64,000 nt of DNA from Leptolyngbya iicbica LK (GCF_004212215.1 NZ_QVFV01000001.1:1002814-1066813); one strand, 5' to 3'; shown: positions 8,461 through 17,613, counted from the stretch's first letter. The notes: generated from the letters alone by a model not told the origin. Numbers and translations: made by a program.

Positions 8461-9585
8461 ATGCAGACCCCCATCAAAAAATCTGACTTTGTTCTGCGCC
8501 CCTACATGCAAAGTAGTAATCTGCGCGCCACTTTCCAGCTCTTAAACACGCTCGTGCCTTACGTGCTCCTCTGGGCATTGGCCACCCAAGTCGTCGAGCG
8601 ATCGCCATTACTCCTCATTCCCATCATCTGCCTCCTCGTGCTGTTCTCCCTGCGATGCTTTTCGCTCATGCACGACTGCGGCCATTACTCACTGTTTCGC
8701 AGTAAGCGGGCCAACCGCATTGCTGGGTTCATCCTTGGTCTGGTTAACGCCATTCCTCAACACTGGTGGTCACGCGATCATGCCTATCATCACAAAACCA
8801 ATGGCGATTGGGAGCGCTACCGCAGCATTGGCGATTTTCTCTCCACTGATGAATTTGCCCAGCTGAGTCCTTTCGACCAAAAACTCTACGGCAGATTGCG
8901 GCAGCCTTGGATTATTTTCCCCGGTGGCTTCTTTTACCTCGCCTTTAAACCTCGGCTGATTCTGATTGCGGAGCTGTGGGGCTGCTTGCGCTACACATGG
9001 CAAGAATGGCGCAAAAATCCCAAATGTTCTCCTGTCAAAATCATGTCGACCTATCAGCCTCAGCAGTGGCATGGCGCTGATGAATTTTGGGACATTTTGC
9101 TCAATAATCTAGTCGTGCTGAGTGGGTGGTGGATCCTTTGTCACTATCTCGGCACTGCTTTCTTTTTGGGCACCTATGCGATCGTGCTGATGCTATCAGC
9201 CGCAATCTTCATCTGCATTTTCTTTGTACAGCACAACTTTGAAGGTGCTTATGCCCACCAGACTGAAGGTTGGGACTATTTACAGGGGGCGATCGCGGGC
9301 AGCAGCTATCTCGACCTGCCACCGATTCTGAAATGGTTTACAGCCGATATTAGCTACCACAGCATTCATCACCTGTCTGAGCGCATTCCCAACTATCGGC
9401 TACGGGCCTGTCACGAGCACAACCGCCACCTGCTCACCCAAGTCACCACCATCCGATTCCGCGATTGGTTAGCTTGCTCCAAACTGATCTTGTGGGATGC
9501 CCCTAGTAATCAACTCGTTTCGATCGAGCAGTTTTATCAGCAAGAGCGCGCCCAGCGCATGACTGCCGTAGTGAGCCAGTCCTAA
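8461..9585 (+). CDS. Membrane fatty acid desaturase
   Basis: This is a membrane di-iron desaturase or hydroxylase of the FA_desaturase family, 374 residues. The three histidine boxes are present: HDCGH at 71-75, HAYHH at 107-111, and HSIHH at 300-304. Paired hydrophobic segments sit around residues 28-68 and after the second box. The final HHLSERIPNYRLRACHEHNRH region resembles bacterial acyl-lipid desaturases, but the boxes do not match the classic cyanobacterial DesA, DesB or DesC closely enough to assign a double-bond position. The ATG at 8461 has an AAGGA site upstream. The next genes make prenylquinones, so it sits among membrane lipid genes. Confidence 0.88.
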   Translation: MQTPIKKSDFVLRPYMQSSNLRATFQLLNTLVPYVLLWALATQVVERSPLLLIPIICLLVLFSLRCFSLMHDCGHYSLFRSKRANRIAGFILGLVNAIPQHWWSRDHAYHHKTNGDWERYRSIGDFLSTDEFAQLSPFDQKLYGRLRQPWIIFPGGFFYLAFKPRLILIAELWGCLRYTWQEWRKNPKCSPVKIMSTYQPQQWHGADEFWDILLNNLVVLSGWWILCHYLGTAFFLGTYAIVLMLSAAIFICIFFVQHNFEGAYAHQTEGWDYLQGAIAGSSYLDLPPILKWFTADISYHSIHHLSERIPNYRLRACHEHNRHLLTQVTTIRFRDWLACSKLILWDAPSNQLVSIEQFYQQERAQRMTAVVSQS

Positions 9586-9760
9586 GGAGTGCACTGTTGA
9601 GAAGTTCCGACTCGTCAATTTCACACGGCCTTCACCGAGCATCAATCCGCTTCCCTCAGCGCAATTTTGTGAAGTGGTCAGTAGGGAAACCTGCTAGTGG
9701 TTACGAACTCGATCTACAATCATGAAAGAACAGATTAATTATTGTTAAGGGTTCCTTTCG

Positions 9761-10747
9761 ATGGTTGTGTATTTTGCCCTGGGGCTAATTGCTGTGTTGT
9801 TGGTAGTCGGGACTATCATCTACCTCGCAACTCCCCGCAGTTACGAGTCCTCCAGCACAGTTGCTAACTCCTACGATCAATGGACACAAGATGGCATCTT
9901 GGAGTTCTACTGGGGAGAACACATTCACCTGGGGCATTACGGCTCTCCCCCCCGCCGCAAAGACTTTCTTAAAGCCAAATCTGACTTTGTTCATGAAATG
10001 GTGCGCTGGGCCGGGTTAGATACCTTGCCTCTAGGCACAACAGTGTTGGATGTCGGGTGCGGGATTGGTGGCAGTAGTCGAATCTTGGCTCGAGACTACG
10101 GATTCTCGACTACCGGCATCACTATCAGTCCTCAGCAGGTCAAGCGAGCGCGAGAGTTAACCCCGGAAACCCTAACGGCTAAGTTTCAGGTGGACGATGC
10201 TCTAGCATTATCGTTTCCCGACAACAGTTTTGACGTCGTTTGGTCGATTGAGGCCGGGCCTCACATGCCCGATAAAGAAAAATATGGTGCGGAAATGCTG
10301 CGTGTGCTGAAACCAGGCGGCATTCTAGTCGTTGCCGACTGGAACCAGCGAGACGATCGCCGCAAACCCTTAAATTTCTGGGAAAAGCCTGTCATGCGGC
10401 AGTTATTAGACCAATGGTCTCACCCTTCCTTCTCTAGCATCGAAGGCTTTTCTGAGCAGTTAGAGGCGACGGGTCTCACCGACGGGCAAGTCATCACTGC
10501 TGACTGGACTCGCGAAACTTTGCCGTCTTGGTTAGATTCCATTTGGCAAGGCATTGTTCGCCCTCAAGGTTTAGTGAAGTTTGGGTTCACTGGTTTCATT
10601 AAATCTCTGCGCGAAGTCCCAACAATGTTGTTGATGCGACTGGCGTTTGGTGCTGGGCTTTGTCGCTTTGGTATGTTCAAAGCTCGCAAGACCACTAACT
10701 TGCCGCAGTCTCAACAAAACGCTGTGGGCGAAACCGTTAACGCCTAA
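9761..10747 (+). CDS. MPBQ/MSBQ-type methyltransferase (prenylquinone biosynthesis)
   Basis: This is a SAM-dependent C-methyltransferase closely resembling Synechocystis Sll0418, which methylates 2-methyl-6-phytyl-benzoquinone in tocopherol synthesis (plant VTE3 acts on both phytyl and solanesyl quinols). It is 328 residues, with a single N-terminal membrane helix (about 1-22) anchoring it to a membrane. SAM motif I is VLDVGCGIGGSS, followed by GITISPQQVKRA and the FDVVWSIEAGPHMPDK region. The C-terminal REVPTMLLMRLAFG stretch is a hallmark of this subfamily. The ATG at 9761 follows GGGTTCCTTTCG, a weak ribosome site. A UbiH-like hydroxylase gene follows 174 bases later in the same direction. 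Confidence 0.9.
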   Translation: MVVYFALGLIAVLLVVGTIIYLATPRSYESSSTVANSYDQWTQDGILEFYWGEHIHLGHYGSPPRRKDFLKAKSDFVHEMVRWAGLDTLPLGTTVLDVGCGIGGSSRILARDYGFSTTGITISPQQVKRARELTPETLTAKFQVDDALALSFPDNSFDVVWSIEAGPHMPDKEKYGAEMLRVLKPGGILVVADWNQRDDRRKPLNFWEKPVMRQLLDQWSHPSFSSIEGFSEQLEATGLTDGQVITADWTRETLPSWLDSIWQGIVRPQGLVKFGFTGFIKSLREVPTMLLMRLAFGAGLCRFGMFKARKTTNLPQSQQNAVGETVNA

Positions 10748-10784
10748 AGGGGCAAACTGCACTACTTGCTCTTGTTCATGCGCT

Positions 10785-10826
10785 AAGGCCCTGGCATTGC
10801 TTGAAAGCATCTATGCACAGGGCTTT
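10785..10826 (+). terminator. Candidate terminator hairpin after the methyltransferase
   Basis: AAGGCCCTGGCAT (10785-10797) pairs with ATGCACAGGGCTTT (10813-10826) with one bulged A. The downstream sequence is TTTGCCATTTTAAAG, only moderately T-rich. It begins 38 bases after the methyltransferase stop. Confidence 0.4.
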
Positions 10827-10921
10827 GCCATTTTAAAGAAAAGCCCGCGTCACAGCAGAGATTTGCTCCGCACGTTACATTCAACTTTAAGTTCTCAATT
10901 TTTTGTCGAAGTCCGTTAATC

Positions 10922-12214
10922 ATGCCAGAGTTACTATCGACTGATTGCTCGCAGTCTTTTCACAGCCATCACTGCGATATTGCCATTGTCGGCGGCGGCG
11001 TTGTGGGCACGACTCTAGCAGCGGCCTTAGCGGGTTCAGGCTTATCCGTCCTCATTATCGAGGCTCAAACGCTAGAAGGGGCCGCCGCCCGTGAGCGAGG
11101 CTATGCTCTGTCGCCACTCTCGGGACAGATCCTTGATGGCATTGGGGTCTGGGAACGGATTTTTCCTTACATCGGCAAGTACCATGACATCTACTTGTCC
11201 GATGCTGACTGTCCCCGCTTGGTGAAGTTTCATCCCCAAGATCTGGGCACTGAGTTTTTGGGCTATGTGGGCGAACACCGCATCATGTTGAGCGCCCTGC
11301 AAGATTTCATCAATTCGGAACGTGAAACCGTGCAATGGCTATGTCCGGCACAGCTCCAGCAAGTTACTTATCAGTCAGAGGCAGTAATCCTGGATGTTGA
11401 GGTCGAGGGACAACTCCAGCAGGTGCGATCGCGTCTGGTAGTCGGTGCTGACGGTCCTCAATCCTACATCCGACAAACTGCAGGCATTCAGACCTGGGGC
11501 TGGAAGTATTGGCAGTCGTGCCTCACGTTTATGATCACCCATACCGCGCCTCGCAACGATATTGCCTTTGAGCGATTTTGGCCCGATGGCCCAATGGGGG
11601 TCTTGCCATTGACAGGCGATCGCTACCACATTGTTTGGACAGCGCCTCATGCAGAAGCAAAAGCCCTGCAAAACATGGAAGAGGACGAATTCCTTGCTGA
11701 GTTGGAATATTACACAGGCGGTTTTTTAGGCAAGCTCACGTTGACCAGCGATCGCCGCGTTTTTCCAGTCCAGCTTTTTCAAAGTCGACAGTATGTGCGC
11801 CCACGAGTTGCGCTCGTCGGCGACGCCGCTCATCGCTGCCATCCTGTCGCTGGCCAAGGACTCAACCTGGGTATCCGGGATGCCGCTGCTTTGGCACAAG
11901 TCTTAACAACAGCCTGGGCACGAGGTGAAGATCTCGGCAATTTAGCTGTACTGCGGCGCTACGAACGCTGGCGAAAAGTCGAAAATCTAGCCATCCTAGG
12001 CTTCACCGATTTTCTTGACCGCATATTTTCTAACCACTGGTGGCCCATCCTGCAAATCAGGCGACTCGGCCTCTGGCTATTGCGCAATGTTCCCCCCTTC
12101 AAGGTTTTAGCACTGAAATTTATGACTGGATTCTGGGGCCGTCGTCCGACTTTAGCTCAGGCGAGAACTAAAGCAAATCAGCCTTCTCCGGTAGCTCACA
12201 ATAGTCTCCTTTAA
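10922..12214 (+). CDS. FAD-dependent hydroxylase, UbiH/PHBH family
   Basis: This is a group A flavoprotein monooxygenase of 430 residues, related to UbiH/UbiF/UbiI of ubiquinone synthesis and to the Synechocystis homologue Slr1300. The FAD motif GGGVVG is at residues 24-29. The second FAD/NADPH motif is near VVGADGPQS, and the GDAAHRCHPVAGQGLNLGI stretch is diagnostic of the family. It follows the MPBQ/MSBQ-type methyltransferase in the same direction, suggesting a role in hydroxylating a plastoquinone or tocopherol precursor ring; this is inference from family and context. The ATG at 10922 directly follows a TAA in the preceding spacer. It is convergent with the reductase at 12375. Confidence 0.87.
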   Translation: MPELLSTDCSQSFHSHHCDIAIVGGGVVGTTLAAALAGSGLSVLIIEAQTLEGAAARERGYALSPLSGQILDGIGVWERIFPYIGKYHDIYLSDADCPRLVKFHPQDLGTEFLGYVGEHRIMLSALQDFINSERETVQWLCPAQLQQVTYQSEAVILDVEVEGQLQQVRSRLVVGADGPQSYIRQTAGIQTWGWKYWQSCLTFMITHTAPRNDIAFERFWPDGPMGVLPLTGDRYHIVWTAPHAEAKALQNMEEDEFLAELEYYTGGFLGKLTLTSDRRVFPVQLFQSRQYVRPRVALVGDAAHRCHPVAGQGLNLGIRDAAALAQVLTTAWARGEDLGNLAVLRRYERWRKVENLAILGFTDFLDRIFSNHWWPILQIRRLGLWLLRNVPPFKVLALKFMTGFWGRRPTLAQARTKANQPSPVAHNSLL

Positions 12215-12321
12215 AGCGGCCCGACACCTGATGACGTGGAGCGATCGCCACCCAGACAACGAGATCACTCACATCCACTCACGCATCCTCGCCCAGTCCG
12301 GCCATTAAAGATGGCGTTGAG

Positions 12322-12377
12322 TAATGCGGACAGCTAACACGGCTAATTTCCCAAGAGCCTAAATGCCGTCCGCATTA
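12322..12377. terminator. Inverted repeat between convergent genes
   Basis: TAATGCGGAC (12322-12331) is perfectly complementary to GTCCGCATTA (12368-12377). The right arm includes the TAA stop of the minus-strand reductase gene, so the hairpin could end transcription from both sides. There is no long T-run. Confidence 0.45.
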
Positions 12378-13607
12378 ATTGAGTACCGTAAAGGTAACAC
12401 CTGCCCATTGAGGCAAACGCTTTAGCAGTTGGGAACCCATTAGAGAGGCTGGCGTCCAAAAGCCTCCCGGCTGAGCACAATCGGTCAAATCTTTCGCTAG
12501 ACAAAGGCTTGCTTGCGTAATGAGCTTAGCCGTTGAGCCATATCCCGGATCGCGATCGCCCTTAACTTGAGTCTTCAAAACCTGGCCATCCGCTGTTTTA
12601 CCGACAAATCGCAAATCATAGAAACCTTGATCTTGCGCCTCCGCACTCGGACCTTGTCCTGGCTTCGGTAAAATCGTGGTTTCTAGCAACTGCCACAGTG
12701 GCGCAATTGCAGTTGCTAGCACTAGTCCATCCAAGCCCAACTTCAGCCCTTGGGCCACAAACCAACCGACCGGCCCACCCCGAGTCAAGATTCCTTCCGT
12801 ATAACGAAACTCAGTGCCGTAAGCGTAGTTTTGCAAGTAGTTCGACCGCAGCACTACCCGCACATTCACATCAGCCATGACAAAGGGAGTCACCCACTCT
12901 TGAAAGTCTTGGTCAAACTCCACTGGCATGAGCGGCTGTGGCTGGCTCGCAATTTGCTCACTGTCAGGACACAGAAAATAGGGATTCTTTAGTTCACCCC
13001 GCAAGTCTGGATCTTCCATGGCCTCTTTGACCAAATTCAACCCGCTGGCAATCGTTCCCCCAGAGACTCCTCCTTGAGCAGCCATTAACCGCATATTCAC
13101 CTCTGCACAAGGGTGTTGATACCGTTGCTGAGCTTGGCTTTGCAAATGATACACACCCAAATCAGAAGGAATAGAGTCAAACCCACAACAGGGAACAATG
13201 TAAGCTCCGGATTCTAACGCTTGGACTTGATACTGATCGATCATGCGACGAATCCACGGTGATTCTCCAGTTAAATCGCAATAATGCGTTCCAGTCTCAG
13301 CACAGGCTTTGACTAGGCGATCGCCATGTAGAGCGTAAGGCCCAACAGTCGAGAGTACGACCCGCGTCTGTAAACACATCGCTCGTAGCGCTGCGTCGTC
13401 ATCGGCATCGGCCACAATCTGCGTAGGCGCTTCTGCCTCAGGCGATAGGCGATCAGCCAACGCTTTGAGCTTGCTTGCGTTTCGTCCCACGATCGCCCAC
13501 TTCACCGTTTCACGTTGGCTCTGCTGCACGAACGATTGACAAACGAGCTGCCCGACAAAGCCAGTTGCCCCAAACACCACGACATCAAACAAGCGATTAT
13601 TCGCCAT
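12375..13607 (-). CDS. Saccharopine dehydrogenase-like NAD(P)-binding reductase
   Basis: This 410-residue protein belongs to the saccharopine dehydrogenase/trans-acting enoyl reductase family. The N-terminus is a Rossmann fold with VVFGATGFVGQ (residues 10-20), and the middle has TGESPWIRRMIDQY and CCGFDSIPSDLG stretches seen in this family. The substrate is unknown; relatives act in lipid reduction rather than lysine metabolism. I chose the ATG at 13607 because GAGG lies just upstream, while the longer frame to 13616 needs a TTG. It is convergent with the flavin hydroxylase gene. Confidence 0.82.
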   Translation of the reverse strand: MANNRLFDVVVFGATGFVGQLVCQSFVQQSQRETVKWAIVGRNASKLKALADRLSPEAEAPTQIVADADDDAALRAMCLQTRVVLSTVGPYALHGDRLVKACAETGTHYCDLTGESPWIRRMIDQYQVQALESGAYIVPCCGFDSIPSDLGVYHLQSQAQQRYQHPCAEVNMRLMAAQGGVSGGTIASGLNLVKEAMEDPDLRGELKNPYFLCPDSEQIASQPQPLMPVEFDQDFQEWVTPFVMADVNVRVVLRSNYLQNYAYGTEFRYTEGILTRGGPVGWFVAQGLKLGLDGLVLATAIAPLWQLLETTILPKPGQGPSAEAQDQGFYDLRFVGKTADGQVLKTQVKGDRDPGYGSTAKLITQASLCLAKDLTDCAQPGGFWTPASLMGSQLLKRLPQWAGVTFTVLN

Positions 13608-13726
13608 CGCCCTCAAATCCTCACCTTAAAGACACACGGTCTTTGCCACCCAAGCTAAGCCCCCCTTAACACACCAACGACTTCACTCAAAGTCGCTACA
13701 GACGGAGTAAAGTTAACTGTGCTCAG

Positions 13727-14164
13727 CTAGGCCGACTCCTCAAGCGAATTACTGAAAACCTCAAAGACCTGTTGGCAGCATTTCTTCAAGCGATCGCCAA
13801 CCGCAGGTTCCGGTACTGTCTCTCCAGTAAATCGCCAGCGGTGAATCGTTGAAAACGTCCATTGCTTACCCCGATGGTCATAACCACCAATTTCCATCCC
13901 AATGACGCGCTTGTCTTGGCTATCCGGGTCGTCGTAAAAACGAATTTGCAGCAATAGACTCCGGCAGTGAAAAAGTCGACTAACTCCCGGAAAATGTAAT
14001 CCAATGTCAATGGAATCGGGATCAACAAGATCCCGAGTATCCTGATCACTCGTCCAGGGTTTTAGATCAACCCTTAAATCAGGAAACTCTACCTTAAATA
14101 AGCGTACAACAGTCGCAATTTTGCTCGCGAACTCGATGCTGGTTGCCTGCTCGGCTGCGTTCAC
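13727..14164 (-). CDS. Conserved hypothetical protein, 145 residues
   Basis: I do not recognise a named family. The product is soluble and mixed-charge, with no signal peptide or membrane helix. It begins with a GTG at 14164, preceded by a GGAAGGTAAGGT purine-rich ribosome site. The coding quality (even codon use and acidic DPDSQDKR stretches) and the clean 119-base spacer to the next gene support a real gene. The central part, with a VSRLFHCRSLLLQIRF strand and a GGYDHRGKQWTFSTIHRW strand, suggests an alpha-beta fold. Confidence 0.65.
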   Translation of the reverse strand: MNAAEQATSIEFASKIATVVRLFKVEFPDLRVDLKPWTSDQDTRDLVDPDSIDIGLHFPGVSRLFHCRSLLLQIRFYDDPDSQDKRVIGMEIGGYDHRGKQWTFSTIHRWRFTGETVPEPAVGDRLKKCCQQVFEVFSNSLEESA

Positions 14165-14364
14165 ACCTTACCTTCCCTGAAAACGCAACTTTCAAACTAA
14201 GATAACGCTTAAGTTTCTACAGTCAACCTTGTAACGGACTTACCTAAAATCCCGAAACCTCTCAGAGAGCATCGTCAGATACCCCAGACCTTCTCACAAA
14301 TCTAATTAAATCTCTCCCCAAGCAACCGGTAACTGGTCACCGCTGACTAGCTAGCAGGCTAACC

Positions 14365-14934
14365 TTACAGCTCAGTCCCAACAGACGAGTAGTGAGCTTG
14401 ACAAGTCGATAAGATGGCTAGCTCAGATTCTCCGGGAGTACCGAGATCATAAAAGCCATCGAGGGCCAGCACAAAATCTGAATTACCCGTCGATGCAACT
14501 TGCAGATCATCAGTCACTAACGCGATCGCATAACCGTACACCTCTTGTGTGTAGCTGTTCGTGATCTGCAAAGCGAGTTCATTGCCGTCGCGATAACCCT
14601 GAAAACAATCAAACGACGATTGAGGCATGAACATAGCCCCCACCAGCTGTGCGTCTTGGGCTGCGAACACCATATATGCTGCGCCTAGCGTCTCCGGCTC
14701 TGGCGCAGAACCATATAGATAAACACCATCTGCGATCGCGGTAGATTGAGAAGCAGCCGCATCTAACACATTCGCACTGGGAATTTGATTTGCTGTTGCT
14801 GCGGCACATAGCATTAAGCTACCAGCCATACCGCCTAAGAGCAGCTGCCAATGACCACAAAGCAAGGAGCTGTGACGGCTGGCAACTGAAACAGCAGAAT
14901 TTAGAACTGTCTTGAGACGTGCACCGACACCCAT
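14365..14934 (-). CDS. Hypothetical exported protein, 189 residues
   Basis: I do not recognise the family beyond a general resemblance to cyanobacterial exported proteins. After a charged N-terminus a hydrophobic run (about residues 31-47) ends near AAATANQ, consistent with a signal peptide or anchor. The mature part is acidic and has two cysteines, Cys in SSFDCFQGY and Cys in LSTCQAHYS, that could form a disulphide. AAGGAG lies about 10 bases before the ATG at 14934. A TAGAGGA palindrome at 14978-14996 lies just upstream and may be its operator. Confidence 0.65.
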   Translation of the reverse strand: MGVGARLKTVLNSAVSVASRHSSLLCGHWQLLLGGMAGSLMLCAAATANQIPSANVLDAAASQSTAIADGVYLYGSAPEPETLGAAYMVFAAQDAQLVGAMFMPQSSFDCFQGYRDGNELALQITNSYTQEVYGYAIALVTDDLQVASTGNSDFVLALDGFYDLGTPGESELAILSTCQAHYSSVGTEL

Positions 14935-14977
14935 TACCCATCAACTCCTTCACTTATAAATTACTTATGATAATTAT

Positions 14978-14996
14978 TAGAGGAAGAAATCCTCTA
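14978..14996. promoter_or_regulatory. TAGAGGA-N5-TCCTCTA palindrome, possible operator
   Basis: TAGAGGA (14978-14984) and TCCTCTA (14990-14996) form a perfect 7-bp inverted repeat around AGAAA. A third TAGAGGA follows at about 15006-15012. It lies 44 bases upstream of the exported-protein start, in the position of a promoter or operator. No regulator is assigned. Confidence 0.4.
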
Positions 14997-15330
14997 TAAC
15001 CACATTAGAGGACCAGTTGTCTGCCTCAGCACGAGATCGCTTAGAGCTTAATATCTCTTTGTATCAGTCCCTGAAAGTGCCTCACAGAGGGTGATCAAGG
15101 TCACACAAGAAACGACATCTCGAAAGCATTGATCAGAAAATAGCGCGTTGCAAATCGCTTGTTCCAGTCCTGAGTGACAGACTTTCAACTGGTTAGCAGC
15201 TCAACATTAGGGGTTAGACAGGTCTTGACATTCAGACCGTCATTGAGGTGACAAAGTCCTAAATCAACCATGAACAGGCTTTAGTCGCATTTGGAATCAG
15301 TGTGTTTTCAGTAAATCAACATGAATTCAC

Positions 15331-15361
15331 AAAAAAGCTCGCCTTCGTACAGAAGGCGAGC
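15331..15361 (-). terminator. Rho-independent terminator of the gene at 15441
   Basis: GCTCGCCTT (15337-15345) pairs with AAGGCGAGC (15353-15361) around CGTACAG. On the minus strand the hairpin is followed by six T residues (15336 down to 15331). It lies 80 bases after the stop at 15441. Confidence 0.85.
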
Positions 15362-15440
15362 AAGCTAATGTGGAGGCAATGTGCGTAAATGAACTCGTCC
15401 AGAATCAAGTGTTCGCCAGTCGCTACAAACGGGAACTTAA

Positions 15441-16484
15441 TTACTGAAAAGAGGAAACTGGCTGTGCGGGAGGCAACAGCGGTACCGCAGCAACTGCCGC
15501 TGTTGAACCTCCATCATCACCTGGCGCTCCATCCGGAGACACATTAGAACCTACCGGCAAGGCAATTTCTTGACCTCTCTCCTCTAGCACCACCACAGGC
15601 GCTGAACCAGCGGGATTCTCAATTCGCTTAACCAATACAGTGCCATTAGCGATGCGATCGCCAACCCTCACGTAGCGACTGGTGGGCTCATTCGGAGCCT
15701 TCACAATTGCAAAAGACTCACCATTAACGCGGGCCACACCCGTTACCTGAACTTGAGATGCGACAACCGTGGGCTCAGGTAATTCAGGTAGCTCAGTCGG
15801 TGGGGTTGTCGTGCCATTATTATTTTGTCCGCCCCCAGGCTGTGTCGGTGAGATGCCGCCGCCACCGCCGCCAGCATTAGGCTGATTTTCGGGGCTAGTT
15901 CCACCATTCTCAGGTGCTGGTGGCGGTGCAGCCGGAGGGGGCGGAATCGGCACAAACGCATACGGATCATTCCGCTCTTTATTAATCTCGTTAAATCTTT
16001 CGTTCGGATCAGTAGAGGGCAGCAACTCAGCCCGAGCAATCTCAGCTGCCGTAGGCAATCCAGGCAACATCGCTTCTTCAAACAATTCGGCTTCACCCTC
16101 GCCGGTTGGGGTTTCGCCTTCAGTAGCTGAGTCTGGGACGACAACCGCGTCGCTGGGAACTTCGACGCCATCACCTTCAATCACAAAGTCGTCGTCTTGC
16201 TGCTCAAGAGAATTTCGAGCAGTCAATGCTGCTAGGCCACCCCCTAAAGGAATTGGTAAGACCATCGCTAACAAGCCCAGCAAACTCATGATCAAGCTAT
16301 TGCGGGCCCATTTACGCTCTCGCCAAAACTTGATACAGAACACCAACAACGCAAATGGTACCAGCAGCGCGAGCACTCCCCAAAGGGTGCTTACTCGGAA
16401 AGCATCCACTACGCCAATAATGCCCCCTATAAAGGAGAGTAAAACTCCCAAGAAGAACAGCAATAATAACAGCATGGCGCTCAT
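15441..16484 (-). CDS. Membrane protein with proline-rich linker and PilP-like C-terminal domain
   Basis: The 347-residue product has three hydrophobic helices within residues 1-90, then an acidic low-complexity region and a Pro/Gly/Asn-rich linker with PPPPAAPPPAP and GGGGGG runs. A compact C-terminal domain follows (VQVTGVARVNGES, RYVRVGDRIANGTVLV, VVVLEERGQEIALPVG), which resembles the small beta domain of PilP/GspC-type pilus and secretion proteins. GGAGG lies 9 bases before the ATG at 16484. It sits 77 bases after sigF and probably shares its transcript, so a surface or pilus-assembly role is plausible. The domain call is by eye only. Confidence 0.7.
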   Translation of the reverse strand: MSAMLLLLLFFLGVLLSFIGGIIGVVDAFRVSTLWGVLALLVPFALLVFCIKFWRERKWARNSLIMSLLGLLAMVLPIPLGGGLAALTARNSLEQQDDDFVIEGDGVEVPSDAVVVPDSATEGETPTGEGEAELFEEAMLPGLPTAAEIARAELLPSTDPNERFNEINKERNDPYAFVPIPPPPAAPPPAPENGGTSPENQPNAGGGGGGISPTQPGGGQNNNGTTTPPTELPELPEPTVVASQVQVTGVARVNGESFAIVKAPNEPTSRYVRVGDRIANGTVLVKRIENPAGSAPVVVLEERGQEIALPVGSNVSPDGAPGDDGGSTAAVAAVPLLPPAQPVSSFQ

Positions 16485-16561
16485 GGCTCTGCCTCCTCGC
16501 CCATTGTTTAGTCAGCTAGTGCTTCTAAACGATAGCTCACTTCTTAGGGGATGGAACGTTA

Positions 16562-17353
16562 TTAAGCCGTTTCATCTTCAGAAGCAACAACCATCACCCT
16601 TTTCAGATGTTTTAAACCTTGCTTGACGCGCCGCGAAACTGTAACCGAACTAATGCCGAGGCGCTCAGCAGTTTCTTTCTGAGTCAGATCTTGCAAAAAG
16701 ACGAATTCAAGGATGTTACGGGTGCGTTCTTCTAACTGTTGAAGAGCTTGATGTAGGCGGATGCGGTCCTCTTCGGCTAGCTGGAAGCTCCGATATTTCG
16801 GATCGGGCAGCATGTCTGATAGAGAAGCTGAATCAGCATCTTCATCTAACACCGGAGCATCTAAGCTCAGTAAAGAGCGGTTACGAATGGCCAGTTTTAC
16901 TTCACTCCATTCAGTCAAAGAAATTTCCAGATGGTTAGCAATTTCGTAGTCTGTAGGCTGGCGGTTTAGTTGTTCTCGCAATGTAGTAATCGCTTGACGA
17001 GACTGACTCGCGAGACTGTGCCATTTACGAGGAATGCGTACCGTACTGCTGCGATCGCGTAGATAATGCTGGATTTCACCCCGGATATAGGGAATCGCAA
17101 ACGAGCTAAACGCAAAACCTTTAGTCAATTCAAATCGCTCAATTGCACGAATCAAGCCCAGACTGCCAACTTGCATTAAATCATCAAAAGATTCGTCAGA
17201 TTGCCGAATCCAACGATGAGCTTCGCGTCGCACAAGTCCTAGATTAAGCTGAACCAGCTGATTTCGAATAGCTGGCTGACGATTTTGCTGATAAAGCTGC
17301 AGGAGTTCAGCTGTCTTACCTTTCAGATCCGAGTGCAGGGTTGAGGAGGTCAT
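16562..17353 (-). CDS. sigF: Group 3 RNA polymerase sigma factor SigF
   Basis: This is a 263-residue alternative sigma factor of the SigB/SigF/SigG type. Region 2 has DDLMQVGSLGLIRAIERFE and FAFSSFAIPYIRGEIQHYL, region 3 follows RIPRKWHSLA, and region 4 has the helix-turn-helix LTQKETAERLGISSVTVSRR. There is no region 1.1, as expected for this group. In Synechocystis, SigF controls type IV pilus and motility genes. The ATG at 17353 has GGAA upstream. The downstream membrane protein with a PilP-like end is consistent with a cell-surface regulon. Confidence 0.92.
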   Translation of the reverse strand: MTSSTLHSDLKGKTAELLQLYQQNRQPAIRNQLVQLNLGLVRREAHRWIRQSDESFDDLMQVGSLGLIRAIERFELTKGFAFSSFAIPYIRGEIQHYLRDRSSTVRIPRKWHSLASQSRQAITTLREQLNRQPTDYEIANHLEISLTEWSEVKLAIRNRSLLSLDAPVLDEDADSASLSDMLPDPKYRSFQLAEEDRIRLHQALQQLEERTRNILEFVFLQDLTQKETAERLGISSVTVSRRVKQGLKHLKRVMVVASEDETA

Positions 17354-17613
17354 GCTAATTCCGTGACGATTCTAGAGATCGGTGAACAAGGCTATCAAAA
17401 ATAACTGTTAGACGTCTGAGATTGCTGTTTGCTAGCCCAAAGCTCAAATCAAGTGAACGATAAGCATTGCATAAATTTCCAGGATATCTGCATGCACCCA
17501 TACTTAACCCTAATTACCTGCTTCATCGTCAACAATGTTGAATTCACTGATTCCGGAACAGGCTCAAAAAAGTTCACATGTATAAAACAGAGATGAAATC
17601 AGACATGCCCCAA

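Larger units (their letters stand above)
14935..15440. other. Intergenic region with a palindrome and a terminator
   Basis: This 506-base spacer between two minus-strand genes has no convincing frame. It holds the terminator of the gene at 15441 (15331-15361) and, near the 14934 start, an AT-rich promoter-like stretch with a palindrome at 14978-14996. Confidence 0.55.
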
